From assembly GCF_013402915.1 (NCBI RefSeq), contig NC_050722.1, forward strand, positions 1,054,001 through 1,118,000: a stretch of DNA of 64,000 nt. Reading direction: 5' to 3'. A program made the translations under genes and the position numbers. The DNA comes from Zygotorulaspora mrakii (Eukaryota; Ascomycota; Saccharomycetes; Saccharomycetales; Saccharomycetaceae). Positions 1-9,175 of the stretch are shown here, piece after piece (the stretch's first letter is position 1; each line of letters opens with the position of its first letter). Below the pieces are notes generated by a model that saw only the letters and a list, made by a program, of their open reading frames with translations, did not search any database and was not told the DNA's origin.

Positions 1-2870
1 GTGAGCACCATGACCCAGTTTATGTGAATATTGAAGGTTCGGAAGTTGATATCGGTGGCACTGATATTGATGCTGAGTTTTTGAATGCATTGCCCGACGA
101 TATGAGAGCAGAGGTTTTTGCACAGCATGTGCGCGAGCGAAGGGCAGAAGCGCTGCATAGTGATATTCATTCCAGAGAAATCGATTCGGACTTCTTGGAT
201 GCAATACCTGAGAATCTACGAGAGGAAATACTAGATTATGAAACAGCAGAGTCCAGGTTTTCAAATATTGTGCATGCAATGCATGATCATGTTGATGACG
301 ACGAAGACATGGATAGCGAGCATGAGGATGATAACGATGCAGATGCTACTACTGGTAGTAGCAATCCAGGTGACGAAAGTGAAAAGAAGAAATCGGCCCG
401 TATATATTTCTCCCCGCTTGTAGATCGTGCTGGAACTGCGGCTCTCATGAAGTCAACCTTCATAGCCCAACCATACGTTCAACGTGAAGTTTATCATGAA
501 CTTTTTTTCCGCTTGTGTTCGAGTAAACAGAATAGAAGTGACATCATTAACATGCTACTTATTATTCTTACCGAAGGAGTGGTTGACCAATCCTCATTGG
601 AGAAGGTTTACAACCTAATATCATGTCGTGCTCAAGGGCAAAATAGGCTTCCAGGACATGCAATGCAGCGTCAACTACCGGTTGAATGCACTCCTCTAGT
701 TGTCGCTAATCAAGCAATCGAAATATTACAAAATTTGATTGACTCTGATAACAGGTTGAAATATTTCTTTTTGACTGAGCACGAGAACTTGATGGTCACT
801 AAAACCCCTGCTAAAAATAAAAAGGATATTTTCAGTAAGAATCTAAAGTGGCCAATAAAGTATCTATTCGCTTTGTTGGATAGTAAGATAATCACGGATG
901 AAACTGTTTTGATGGATTTGTTGACTAGAATTCTGCAAGTGTGTACGAAACCTATCCAGGTGATTGCCAAAAATACTGATAGTCCCACAAACTCGAAGAA
1001 GAAGTTTTCTTCTCCGCACTTTGATCGGAAAGACTTGGAAAAAATTGTCTCCATTATCAAGTTAGATAGTTGTAATACTCGAGTGTTTCAACAAACTCTG
1101 AACATTATACACAACTTAGCTCCTTTGAAAGACTCAATGAGAATTTTCACGGAGGAGTTAATATCCTCGGCCATTGAAACGATGGCTTCTTTGATTTCTG
1201 ATCTGGAAAAGCTGACAACTATGGGCTCTCAGGCTACTAGTGGTGCAGAGATCAACTCAGAATTGGTCCAGAAGTTTACGGTACCAAGTTCAGATCAAGC
1301 AAAACTGTTGAAAGTATTGATTGCAGTCGATTATCTTTACACTCATAAGAACAAGCTAAAAAGTGACGAAGTTGGCCAGTTGATGGAAGTTTACAATAAG
1401 ATGGAACTTAACAAAATTTGGGAGCCCCTAAGTAAATGCTTATTCGAATTCGAAAGTCGAAAAGGGTTGAATACGTCAGCTACAGTTCTTCTGCCTCTAA
1501 TAGAAGCTCTCATGGTTGTCTTCAAACACAGTAAAACATCCCAAGCCAAATTTGCAACCTTGAGATATGAAGATGGTAAAAATGTCGATCTATCCACGAT
1601 TCCTTCCGAGAATCTGTTTTTTTATTTCACTGAAGTTCACAAGAAACTACTGAATCAAATGATTCGCACCAATCCTAAACTGATGAGTGGTCCTTTTTCT
1701 TTATTGGTGAAAAATCCAAAAGTGTTGGACTTCGATAATAAAAGGTACTTTTTCACTGCTCGACTCGTGACTGAATCGCGGGACAGGTCCACACTGGCGA
1801 TTACGGTTCGTCGTGAGCAGGTATTTCTAGACTCTTATAGAGCTTTGTTTTTCAAGTCAAACGAGGATATCAAGAAATCGAAGTTAGAGATTACCTTTAA
1901 GGGAGAAAGCGGGGTTGACGCCGGTGGATTAACTAGAGAATGGTATCAGGTGCTGTCTAGGCAAATATTTAATCCAGATTATGCTCTCTTTTTACCTGTC
2001 GCTTCTGATAAGACCACTTTTCGCCCCAATCGTACATCAGGTATAAATCCTGAGCATCTGTCATTTTTTAAGTTTGTTGGAATGATAATTGGCAAAGCTA
2101 TCCGTGATCAATGCTATCTCGATTGTCATTTCAGTAGAGAAGTGTACAAAAACATACTTGGAAGGCCTGTTGCCTTGAAAGACATGGAGTCATTGGATCT
2201 AGATTATTACAAGTCGCTTGTTTGGATTTTAGAAAACGACATAACAGATGTCATCGAAGAAACGTTTTCAGTAGAGGCTGATGATTATGGTGAACACAAG
2301 ATCATTGAGTTAGCGGAAAATGGCAGCGAAATTGCTGTGACTGAGGAAAATAAGCAAGACTATGTGAAAAGAATAGTAGAATATAAATTGCAAACATCTG
2401 TGAAGGAACAAATGGCAAACTTTTTACAAGGCTTCTATGCGTTAATCCCAGTCGAATTGATATCAATATTTGATGAACAAGAGTTGGAACTTTTGATAAG
2501 TGGGCTACCTGATATTGACGTTGACGATTGGAAAAATAACACTACTTACGTCAACTATACATCAAACTGTAAGCAAATCAGCTATTTTTGGAGAGCTGTT
2601 AGGTCATTTGATCTCGAGGAACGTGCGAAACTCTTGCAATTTGTTACAGGTACAAGTAAAGTACCTCTAAATGGTTTTAAGGAATTGACAGGAGTTAGTG
2701 GTGTGTGTAAATTTTCCATCCACAGAGATTATGGACACGCTGAGAGACTTCCAACATCTCACACCTGTTTCAATCAGCTGAACCTTCCTTCTTATAATTC
2801 TTACGAAACTTTACGTGGTTCATTGCTATTAGCGGTTAACGAAGGACACGAGGGGTTTGGGATTGCGTAA
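1..2870 (+). CDS. TOM1: HECT-type E3 ubiquitin ligase Tom1, C-terminal part (5' truncated by window)
   Basis: The reading frame is open from base 3 to the TAA at 2868-2870, so the gene starts upstream of the window. About 955 residues are visible. The first part holds the acidic segment with the DAEFLNALPDDMRAEVFAQHV and DSDFLDAIPENLREEIL repeats, typical of the Huwe1/Tom1 UBA-like/UBM region. An acidic low-complexity stretch follows, then a helical linker. The last roughly 350 residues are a HECT domain with the LEITFKGESGVDAGGLTREW core. The catalytic cysteine is in SHTCFNQLNLP (codon 2766-2768), and the protein ends in the usual EGFGIA tail. Tom1 ubiquitinates excess ribosomal proteins, histones and other substrates, mainly in the nucleus. 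The next gene is SRC1/HEH, as HEH2 follows TOM1 in S. cerevisiae. Identity is secure; only the N-terminal part is missing. Confidence 0.96.
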   Translation, partial: EHHDPVYVNIEGSEVDIGGTDIDAEFLNALPDDMRAEVFAQHVRERRAEALHSDIHSREIDSDFLDAIPENLREEILDYETAESRFSNIVHAMHDHVDDDEDMDSEHEDDNDADATTGSSNPGDESEKKKSARIYFSPLVDRAGTAALMKSTFIAQPYVQREVYHELFFRLCSSKQNRSDIINMLLIILTEGVVDQSSLEKVYNLISCRAQGQNRLPGHAMQRQLPVECTPLVVANQAIEILQNLIDSDNRLKYFFLTEHENLMVTKTPAKNKKDIFSKNLKWPIKYLFALLDSKIITDETVLMDLLTRILQVCTKPIQVIAKNTDSPTNSKKKFSSPHFDRKDLEKIVSIIKLDSCNTRVFQQTLNIIHNLAPLKDSMRIFTEELISSAIETMASLISDLEKLTTMGSQATSGAEINSELVQKFTVPSSDQAKLLKVLIAVDYLYTHKNKLKSDEVGQLMEVYNKMELNKIWEPLSKCLFEFESRKGLNTSATVLLPLIEALMVVFKHSKTSQAKFATLRYEDGKNVDLSTIPSENLFFYFTEVHKKLLNQMIRTNPKLMSGPFSLLVKNPKVLDFDNKRYFFTARLVTESRDRSTLAITVRREQVFLDSYRALFFKSNEDIKKSKLEITFKGESGVDAGGLTREWYQVLSRQIFNPDYALFLPVASDKTTFRPNRTSGINPEHLSFFKFVGMIIGKAIRDQCYLDCHFSREVYKNILGRPVALKDMESLDLDYYKSLVWILENDITDVIEETFSVEADDYGEHKIIELAENGSEIAVTEENKQDYVKRIVEYKLQTSVKEQMANFLQGFYALIPVELISIFDEQELELLISGLPDIDVDDWKNNTTYVNYTSNCKQISYFWRAVRSFDLEERAKLLQFVTGTSKVPLNGFKELTGVSGVCKFSIHRDYGHAERLPTSHTCFNQLNLPSYNSYETLRGSLLLAVNEGHEGFGIA

Positions 2871-3545
2871 GCAAAATGACAATTCCGCATATTTGCTGTT
2901 CTCTAATTCCATGTATTCACAAAAGCAAAGCTGTTTATGTAAAATATATCAATTTGTAGCATCTAGTGATTTATTCTAAGATTGAATGTTGTGCATTAGC
3001 TTTCCTCCATTTTTTTTTTCCGAAACTTGTTGTTCTGTCATAAACATAAAATTTGAAACGTATTCGAAACTTCAGAGTCTGTAAAGTATCAGGTTTGCAT
3101 GAATATATTCCAATAAAATATTTTAATGCCTATATTATTTCAGGGAGCTGTCATAAACCCTTCAATTTAAGCATTGAAACCAGACTTGTTAAGCTAAATT
3201 TAACCCTAAGCCATCATGCTGTGATAGCAAAAGCTATTTCACCAACAAAAATATACACTATGATTTCCATATGATCACTCCATAAGATAATGACTCCATT
3301 ACGACTGGTTAAAGCTTAATTGAATAGCATCAACGCAGAACGAAGATACAATGTTGAATATGCAATCATCACTTACTCATATCAGCTTGTCGAATGCAAT
3401 GACAGACCTTACGGATCAACTCTGCTATATAGCTTTCATAAGTCCATGAACAGAAAGAAAAATACGTACATTAAAAAATACCTAAGTAATTACACATTAA
3501 ATGATAGTCCCCGAGATACCAAAATCACCGTCACTCAGAGCGCAG
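2871..3545. other. Convergent intergenic region, no gene seen
   Basis: This AT-rich spacer lies between the 3' ends of TOM1 and SRC1. Two short frames (3053-3274, 3320-3574) show no recognisable protein, and the second runs into the SRC1 3' end on the opposite strand. Only 3' UTR and terminator functions are expected here. Confidence 0.6.
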
Positions 3546-6125
3546 CTATTTTTCACGATCGGAGCTATCGCTAAGTGGACCAATCCATTCCCAACACTTC
3601 ATAATTTCTCCGTGAATTTCTACTAAATTTGTTTTGATATTGGTGTTGTTGTGTTCCAGTCTTTTGACAACTTTTTGCCATAAAATATTCTTGTAATTAA
3701 GATCTGTTATATCTGCCAATAGAACGTCTCTTAACTGAACAGTGCTCAAGAAAGATATAACGTCATTCCCAGCACTATCCTTCTTCGCCTCCTTCAATCT
3801 TATTACTACCCTTCTTGTCAGTTGTTCCATTTTCTCCTTTTCCATATAATATTTTCTGAGCTTATAGTTTACAGTTTTTACCAGAATCAAGAGAAAACCT
3901 ACACCCCATATGATCAATCTAAATCTATAGTATGTTTGATATATTTCTCTTTCAAATTTACATCTCAAACTGATGTACTTCTTGGATGTCGAGCGAAGAA
4001 ACCTCGCTTCTTGCGGCTGGGTTGTTTCCCGAAGATATCCTTCCTCCCCCTGAAAGTCATCGGTTGCAGTGGAACAACTGGAGTTTCCAATGCTTGCAAA
4101 TTCAGCTTTTGGTAGCTGCGTTGAAGTGGTAATATTATCTGTTAGTATAGATACTCTTTGAGATTGATTGCTTCCTAAAATGATACTCACTTGCCTCCAT
4201 GTTATTTCTGGTTCTTTCTGGAGATCCGAAATAGCTTGAACCCATAGTTCGTCAAACTCATGATCACTAACCCAAGGGGCTCGCGATTCATTGAATATTT
4301 CATATAATTCTTTTTCACTTATCCCACTTTCCACCTCATTTTGACACTCACCACATGACACTTGTGCATTTTTTGCCCTCAGAATTTCCAGAGATTTTTG
4401 AACAACTTCTGAAATTAATTTTTCTCTTTTGCTATCCTTGATACATCGATCAGATAATGGTAATAGTCCATGTAGACTCCAAGGGTTTTTTTGTATAGTG
4501 TATTCTGGCTTACATTTGATTGAAAATTTTGGGTAACAAATTGCATTGTCAGGGCATGGCAAGCATTGGGGCTTATAATCTCGCAAATAGCGGTCCATCG
4601 TAGTCAAAACAGGACCACATTCTGCATCTTTTGATAAAGACGTTTCATTGCCACAGTAACCGACATATATCCTTTGTTGGCGATACCACAGGCCATAGGA
4701 GATCGACACTGCTATAAGAATGAAAAACATAAATTTCACGAAAATTTTGCAAAAAGATTTCAAAAATGTGCTCAACCGTGCATCAGCTACTTCAACCACA
4801 GGTGAATCTATAACGTCATTCAGAAAATCTTGCATTTTCTCAACGCGTGCTTCACTATCTTCAACGTCCTGCTTAGTTGGTAACTTAGGAGACTGAATAT
4901 CCGGCATTTGCCGAGCACTAGGTATATCGTCTGTAGCTGCCTCAGATGTAGCTTTTTCAACATTGATAGATTTGATTGTTTCTTGAGAGGAAGACTGTGT
5001 TTCGTCATCTTCAGAACTTGCTGCTATAGGGGCAAATAGTTCATCACTTTGAACTGGAGAAGATGCTTTATGACGTGACACTCGAATACTGCTATATGGT
5101 CGCGAACCATATTCTTGCTCGGATTCTGAGCGTGATGGGGTATTTGAAGCAGTCTTCTGAACAGCACTTTTCAGCTGTTCGGCAAATGCTGCACTAATCT
5201 TCAACTTGCTTAGATCTGGAGAAACTGTTTTCCTTCTGTAACTGAAATCGCTTCCCTCAGAAACAAACTTTTCCGGCGTACTTTCCTCGTGGGTGATAAT
5301 AGGTCCTGCATTGGAAATGTTTACTTTCGAACCATTATTGAAGGAAGAATCAGATGAAGAGCTTTCAAATTTATCAATAATCAGTGATCTGTGAGGTGAT
5401 TTTTGAGGTGATTTCCTGGCAACTTTATTGGTAATTGGAGTGTTTTCTCCATCCCCAATCCTTCTTCTTCTTTTTCGTGTTTTGCTCTCTCCATTATCTC
5501 CTGTCATCTCATCTTTTACAGGAGTAGCGGTTTCTGAAACAGTCGACTCCATAGCCACATCCCTACTCTCCTCCTTGTCTTCATCAATCTTCAAATCATT
5601 ATCCTCACCCATATGTTCATCCGCATCTCTATTCTCTGTTTTCAGTTCACTTCCTCTGCGTCCGCTACCCATCTGCATCTCATTTACCTCACTAAATGGT
5701 GTGATTTCTACGTCCGATTCCTTCTCAGATTTGACCGTGGCATCAACGGAGCTCTGCTTACTACTCTGAATATCTTCCCCGGTCGGAGTCATACTTCCAT
5801 TCTCCTCGTTCCGTTCACCGTCCTCAACCTTTAACTTGGATTTACGAGCCTTCGATTTCTTCTTTAGTTTGGACCTGTTACTTTTGCCTTTACTCTTGTC
5901 CTTGGATCCAACCTTTACAATGCCTTTATCGCTGGGCAGCAAATTTTCATACTTCTTCCTCAACTTTGGAACCTTTGGTTTCACCTGTTCTTCGAAAAGC
6001 TGTACCAGTTCAGCTTTTTTTGCATGCGATGCGAAATCCACCTTATTTTCAACCAAAATTCTTCTCAGTTGGGCGACTTTAATACTGTTAGGGTCAAAGC
6101 CGCGCCCCAAATATTCAGTGTCCAT
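3546..6125 (-). CDS. SRC1: Inner nuclear membrane LEM/HEH protein Src1/Heh1-Heh2 type, alternatively spliced
   Basis: The N-terminus (residues about 10-48) is the helix-extension-helix DNA/chromatin-binding motif that starts this family. A long acidic/basic linker follows, with a KTRKRRRR nuclear localisation cluster near residue 215. A membrane span lies at about 461-480, then a cysteine-rich lumenal domain and a second span near 736-752 (unspliced numbering). The frame is open from end to end, but it contains a real-looking intron at 4116-4190/4194. Splicing at GTGAGT removes 25 codons in frame and gives 834 residues (exons 4191-6125 and 3546-4115). Splicing at the overlapping GCAAGT shifts frame and stops at 3965-3967, giving 693 residues without the second span. 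S. cerevisiae Src1 has the same two forms (834 and 687 residues). The protein tethers subtelomeric and rDNA chromatin and takes part in nuclear pore surveillance. This single gene stands for both SRC1 and HEH2. Confidence 0.93.
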   Translation of the reverse strand: MDTEYLGRGFDPNSIKVAQLRRILVENKVDFASHAKKAELVQLFEEQVKPKVPKLRKKYENLLPSDKGIVKVGSKDKSKGKSNRSKLKKKSKARKSKLKVEDGERNEENGSMTPTGEDIQSSKQSSVDATVKSEKESDVEITPFSEVNEMQMGSGRRGSELKTENRDADEHMGEDNDLKIDEDKEESRDVAMESTVSETATPVKDEMTGDNGESKTRKRRRRIGDGENTPITNKVARKSPQKSPHRSLIIDKFESSSSDSSFNNGSKVNISNAGPIITHEESTPEKFVSEGSDFSYRRKTVSPDLSKLKISAAFAEQLKSAVQKTASNTPSRSESEQEYGSRPYSSIRVSRHKASSPVQSDELFAPIAASSEDDETQSSSQETIKSINVEKATSEAATDDIPSARQMPDIQSPKLPTKQDVEDSEARVEKMQDFLNDVIDSPVVEVADARLSTFLKSFCKIFVKFMFFILIAVSISYGLWYRQQRIYVGYCGNETSLSKDAECGPVLTTMDRYLRDYKPQCLPCPDNAICYPKFSIKCKPEYTIQKNPWSLHGLLPLSDRCIKDSKREKLISEVVQKSLEILRAKNAQVSCGECQNEVESGISEKELYEIFNESRAPWVSDHEFDELWVQAISDLQKEPEITWRQVSIILGSNQSQRVSILTDNITTSTQLPKAEFASIGNSSCSTATDDFQGEEGYLRETTQPQEARFLRSTSKKYISLRCKFEREIYQTYYRFRLIIWGVGFLLILVKTVNYKLRKYYMEKEKMEQLTRRVVIRLKEAKKDSAGNDVISFLSTVQLRDVLLADITDLNYKNILWQKVVKRLEHNNTNIKTNLVEIHGEIMKCWEWIGPLSDSSDREK
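4116..4194 (-). other. SRC1: SRC1 intron with two overlapping 5' splice sites
   Basis: On the minus strand the exon boundary reads AGGCAAGTGAGT. It offers GCAAGT (intron from 4194) and, 4 nt on, GTGAGT (intron from 4190). The branch site TACTAAC is at 4141-4147 and the acceptor CAG ends at 4116. The longer-protein intron is 75 nt, a multiple of three with no in-frame stop, so intron retention is also translatable. The overlapping-donor arrangement matches the known alternative splicing of S. cerevisiae SRC1. Confidence 0.9.
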
Positions 6126-6281
6126 ACTTGCTTGACCGAAATATCAACTTCCCAAACCCACTGAGATTCTACTGTTGGACCTTATTGAGCTTTGCGTTTG
6201 TGTCTTTCAGTGATCACCATTGAAACCTTCAACTTTCAAATAGCCAACATAGGCGCAAAATGTAAACAAATAGATAAGTCT

Positions 6282-6294
6282 GTCACGTTATACG
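6282..6294 (+). promoter_or_regulatory. Abf1-type site in divergent SRC1/AMD1 promoter
   Basis: GTCACGTTATACG fits the Abf1 consensus RTCRYNNNNNACG exactly. It lies in the 271-bp divergent spacer, about 100 bp upstream of AMD1 and 160 bp upstream of SRC1. This is a sequence match only. Confidence 0.45.
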
Positions 6295-6396
6295 TTAGGT
6301 ACTAAAAGACGAAGGGTGAGAAAAGGATTTCAGTAAGGCTGAATACCATAGAAACGATCTAGTTGAAGGAGGAATTGCGACGGATGATAATGAGCT

Positions 6397-8814
6397 ATGT
6401 CTTCGAACAATAGTGAAATGGAAATTAATGAGACCTCCAAGGAATTGAGTGAATTTTCTTTGGAGCCAACTCCTTCATTTGATGTTCCAGACCCAAATAG
6501 TTCTGGCATGTTCCGCGAAACAGATGTCAGACGAGAGGATGGGCAGTTGGATCCTTTGGAGCTAACGAATACGGAGGAGGCCCGCGAGGCACAAGACGAG
6601 GTCGAAGAAATGACCTCAGCGAACTTCTCCTATCATGAAAGCAGAAAACTGCACGAAAACGGGTCTAAACAGGTTGCATTGAATGATAATAGTTCTCCCT
6701 CATCGTTTGTGGCACAACCTCCTTGGAGGAAAGTGCTCAGCGAAAACGATCATGAGGAGAGTTCTGAACCAATTATTCGAAACAGAACGCTATCCTTTGG
6801 TGCCCAGAGGAGTTTGCCCGATATACCTGGTGGCTCGTCTACTTGGAAGAAGAGCAAGAAGTTCGTTGGTGGAGAGGACACTAATTATAAGATGGGGATG
6901 CTTGCTGATGAATCAGGGCAGCAATTTCTGGAGGAACCATCTCCAGAGCTCATCGGCCTTTATGCTAACGTAGCAGAGTGTAGAAAACTAAGAACCAAGT
7001 ACCAAGATATATCCTTGCAGAGGAATGATCAAAATCCCAAGAATAAGCCTGATTGGGTTGTTTATCCCGCTCCGCCAAAGCCAACTTACGACTCAGAAAC
7101 CAAGACTGTTATTAAGGTGGATAATAAACCTGACTGGCAGATATTCGATTTTAGCGCATGCGAAATTCCTCCAGAGGACCAAGATTGGGACTTCACCACA
7201 AATGCTGAGGATTGCTTCGTGGTTCATAAATCCAAAAATGCTGACGAACTCATTACTGCAGTACCTAGTCTTCGTGAATATTATCTTGATTTGGAAAAAT
7301 TAATATCTATATCGTCTGATGGGCCCGCAAAGTCCTTCGCATTTAGAAGGCTACAATACTTGGAAGCACGTTGGAATCTTTACACATTGTTGAATGAGTT
7401 CCAGGAAACAAGCGTTTCCAAAAGAAATCCGCATAGAGATTTCTATAATGTCAGAAAAGTTGACACTCACGTTCATCATTCTGCTTGTATGAATCAAAAA
7501 CATTTGCTGCGTTTTATAAAACATAAATTGAGGCATTGCAAAGACGAAAATGTCATCTTCAGAGATGGAAAAGTGTTAACATTGGACGAAGTGTTCAAGT
7601 CCTTGAATTTGTCAGGCTATGATTTATCTATAGATACATTGGATATGCATGCTCATAAGGATACCTTTCACAGATTTGACAAATTTAATCTGAAATATAA
7701 TCCAATCGGCGAATCTCGTTTACGAGAAATCTTTTTAAAGACTGATAACTATATTAAGGGATCATATCTAGCTGAAATCACGAAGCAAGTCTTGTCTGAT
7801 TTAGAGAATTCCAAATATCAGAATTGCGAATATAGAATTTCGGTTTACGGAAGATCCATTGATGAATGGGATAAGTTAGCCAGCTGGGTAATCGATAATA
7901 AAGTTTTTTCGCATAACGTTCGTTGGCTGATTCAAATTCCTCGACTCTACGATGTATACAAGAAGACAGGAATTGTTAAAAATTTCAATGAAGTAACAAT
8001 AAATATATTCAAACCACTTTTCGAGGTCACGAAGAATCCTCGGTCACATCCAAAATTACACGTCTTTTTGCAAAGAGTCATCGGATTTGATTCCGTTGAT
8101 GACGAATCTAAAGTTGATCGTCGTTTTCATAGGAAGTATCCTATTCCATCTCTATGGGAATCCTCTCAGAACCCTCCATACTCATATTATCTTTATTACT
8201 TATATTCAAGTTTGGTATCTTTGAATCAATGGAGAGCCAAGAGAGGGTTCAACACCCTTGTATTAAGGCCCCATTGTGGTGAAGCAGGTGATCCTGAGCA
8301 TTTGGTTTCTGCATATCTACTGGCTCAAAGTATTTCTCATGGTATTTTGTTGAGAAAAGTTCCATTTGTTCAATACTTATATTACCTGGATCAAGTCGGT
8401 ATTGCAATGTCGCCTCTATCAAACAATGCACTATTCTTGACATACGATAAAAATCCTTTTCCAAGATACTTCAAGAGAGGTTTAAATGTTTCACTGTCTA
8501 CAGACGATCCATTACAATTCTCGTACACTAGAGAGCCTTTAATTGAGGAGTATTCAGTGGCAGCTCAAATCTATAAACTATCCAATGTTGACATGTGTGA
8601 GCTGGCAAGAAATTCTGTCCTGCAAAGCGGATGGGAGGCACAAATAAAAGCGCATTGGTTGGGAAACGATTTCGAAAAAGAAGGCGTTGAAGGCAATGAT
8701 GTAGGCAAGACAAACGTTCCAAATATAAGGGCTAATTATAGGTGGGACACTTTATCAACAGAACTGGAGCTCGTTGATCATTTTGCTAAATTCAAGGGTG
8801 TGGTCATAGAGTAA
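6397..8814 (+). CDS. AMD1: AMP deaminase
   Basis: This 805-residue protein (S. cerevisiae Amd1 is 810) hydrolyses AMP to IMP and ammonia, in purine interconversion and adenylate-charge control in the cytosol. A poorly conserved N-terminal third is followed by the TIM-barrel metal-dependent deaminase domain. The zinc-binding HVH is at residues 358-360 in VDTHVHHSACM. The RPHCGEAGDPEHLVSAYLLA segment carries further metal and catalytic residues, and SLSTDDP at 699-705 is the family signature. AMD1 (YML035C) neighbours SRC1 (YML034W) in S. cerevisiae too. A 9-codon upstream frame starting at 6384 overlaps the first ATG out of phase. The next in-frame ATG (Met8, 6418) lies just after its stop, so either methionine could be the working start. 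Confidence 0.96.
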   Translation: MSSNNSEMEINETSKELSEFSLEPTPSFDVPDPNSSGMFRETDVRREDGQLDPLELTNTEEAREAQDEVEEMTSANFSYHESRKLHENGSKQVALNDNSSPSSFVAQPPWRKVLSENDHEESSEPIIRNRTLSFGAQRSLPDIPGGSSTWKKSKKFVGGEDTNYKMGMLADESGQQFLEEPSPELIGLYANVAECRKLRTKYQDISLQRNDQNPKNKPDWVVYPAPPKPTYDSETKTVIKVDNKPDWQIFDFSACEIPPEDQDWDFTTNAEDCFVVHKSKNADELITAVPSLREYYLDLEKLISISSDGPAKSFAFRRLQYLEARWNLYTLLNEFQETSVSKRNPHRDFYNVRKVDTHVHHSACMNQKHLLRFIKHKLRHCKDENVIFRDGKVLTLDEVFKSLNLSGYDLSIDTLDMHAHKDTFHRFDKFNLKYNPIGESRLREIFLKTDNYIKGSYLAEITKQVLSDLENSKYQNCEYRISVYGRSIDEWDKLASWVIDNKVFSHNVRWLIQIPRLYDVYKKTGIVKNFNEVTINIFKPLFEVTKNPRSHPKLHVFLQRVIGFDSVDDESKVDRRFHRKYPIPSLWESSQNPPYSYYLYYLYSSLVSLNQWRAKRGFNTLVLRPHCGEAGDPEHLVSAYLLAQSISHGILLRKVPFVQYLYYLDQVGIAMSPLSNNALFLTYDKNPFPRYFKRGLNVSLSTDDPLQFSYTREPLIEEYSVAAQIYKLSNVDMCELARNSVLQSGWEAQIKAHWLGNDFEKEGVEGNDVGKTNVPNIRANYRWDTLSTELELVDHFAKFKGVVIE

Positions 8815-9175
8815 TATTGAACCTGATTATAGCGCTCCATTTTTGTCCTCGATGAAGGGGTTGTTCATTCAGTTATCGTGTCTAAGGCCATAGTTAACTG
8901 AATATATATTTTTTCCGGTTGCAAGCTTCTAAGCGCCTACTCACTAGCATATAATACCAGCTTTTATGTAAGGATTTGTATATATCGTGATTTTATTTTA
9001 TTTGTCATGATCAATTTTTGATCATCAGCTTTATTTTAAAGATGAGGGAAGTTTGGGAAAAATGAAGCAAATTGATGGCAATTAGTAAAAGGGTAAAACA
9101 AAGAGCATTAACCAGCAGAAAGTACGTTTAAGCCGAACATTAATTGGGCACTTTAAAACATATTATAGGGATATA
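8815..9175. other. AMD1 3' region / TFB3 promoter, no gene seen
   Basis: This AT-rich spacer contains TA-rich runs suitable for AMD1 3'-end formation. I see no open frame or RNA gene. Confidence 0.5.

Noticed and set aside
3053..3574. Two short frames between TOM1 and SRC1
   Set aside because: Chance-length frames in AT-rich convergent UTR DNA without similarity.
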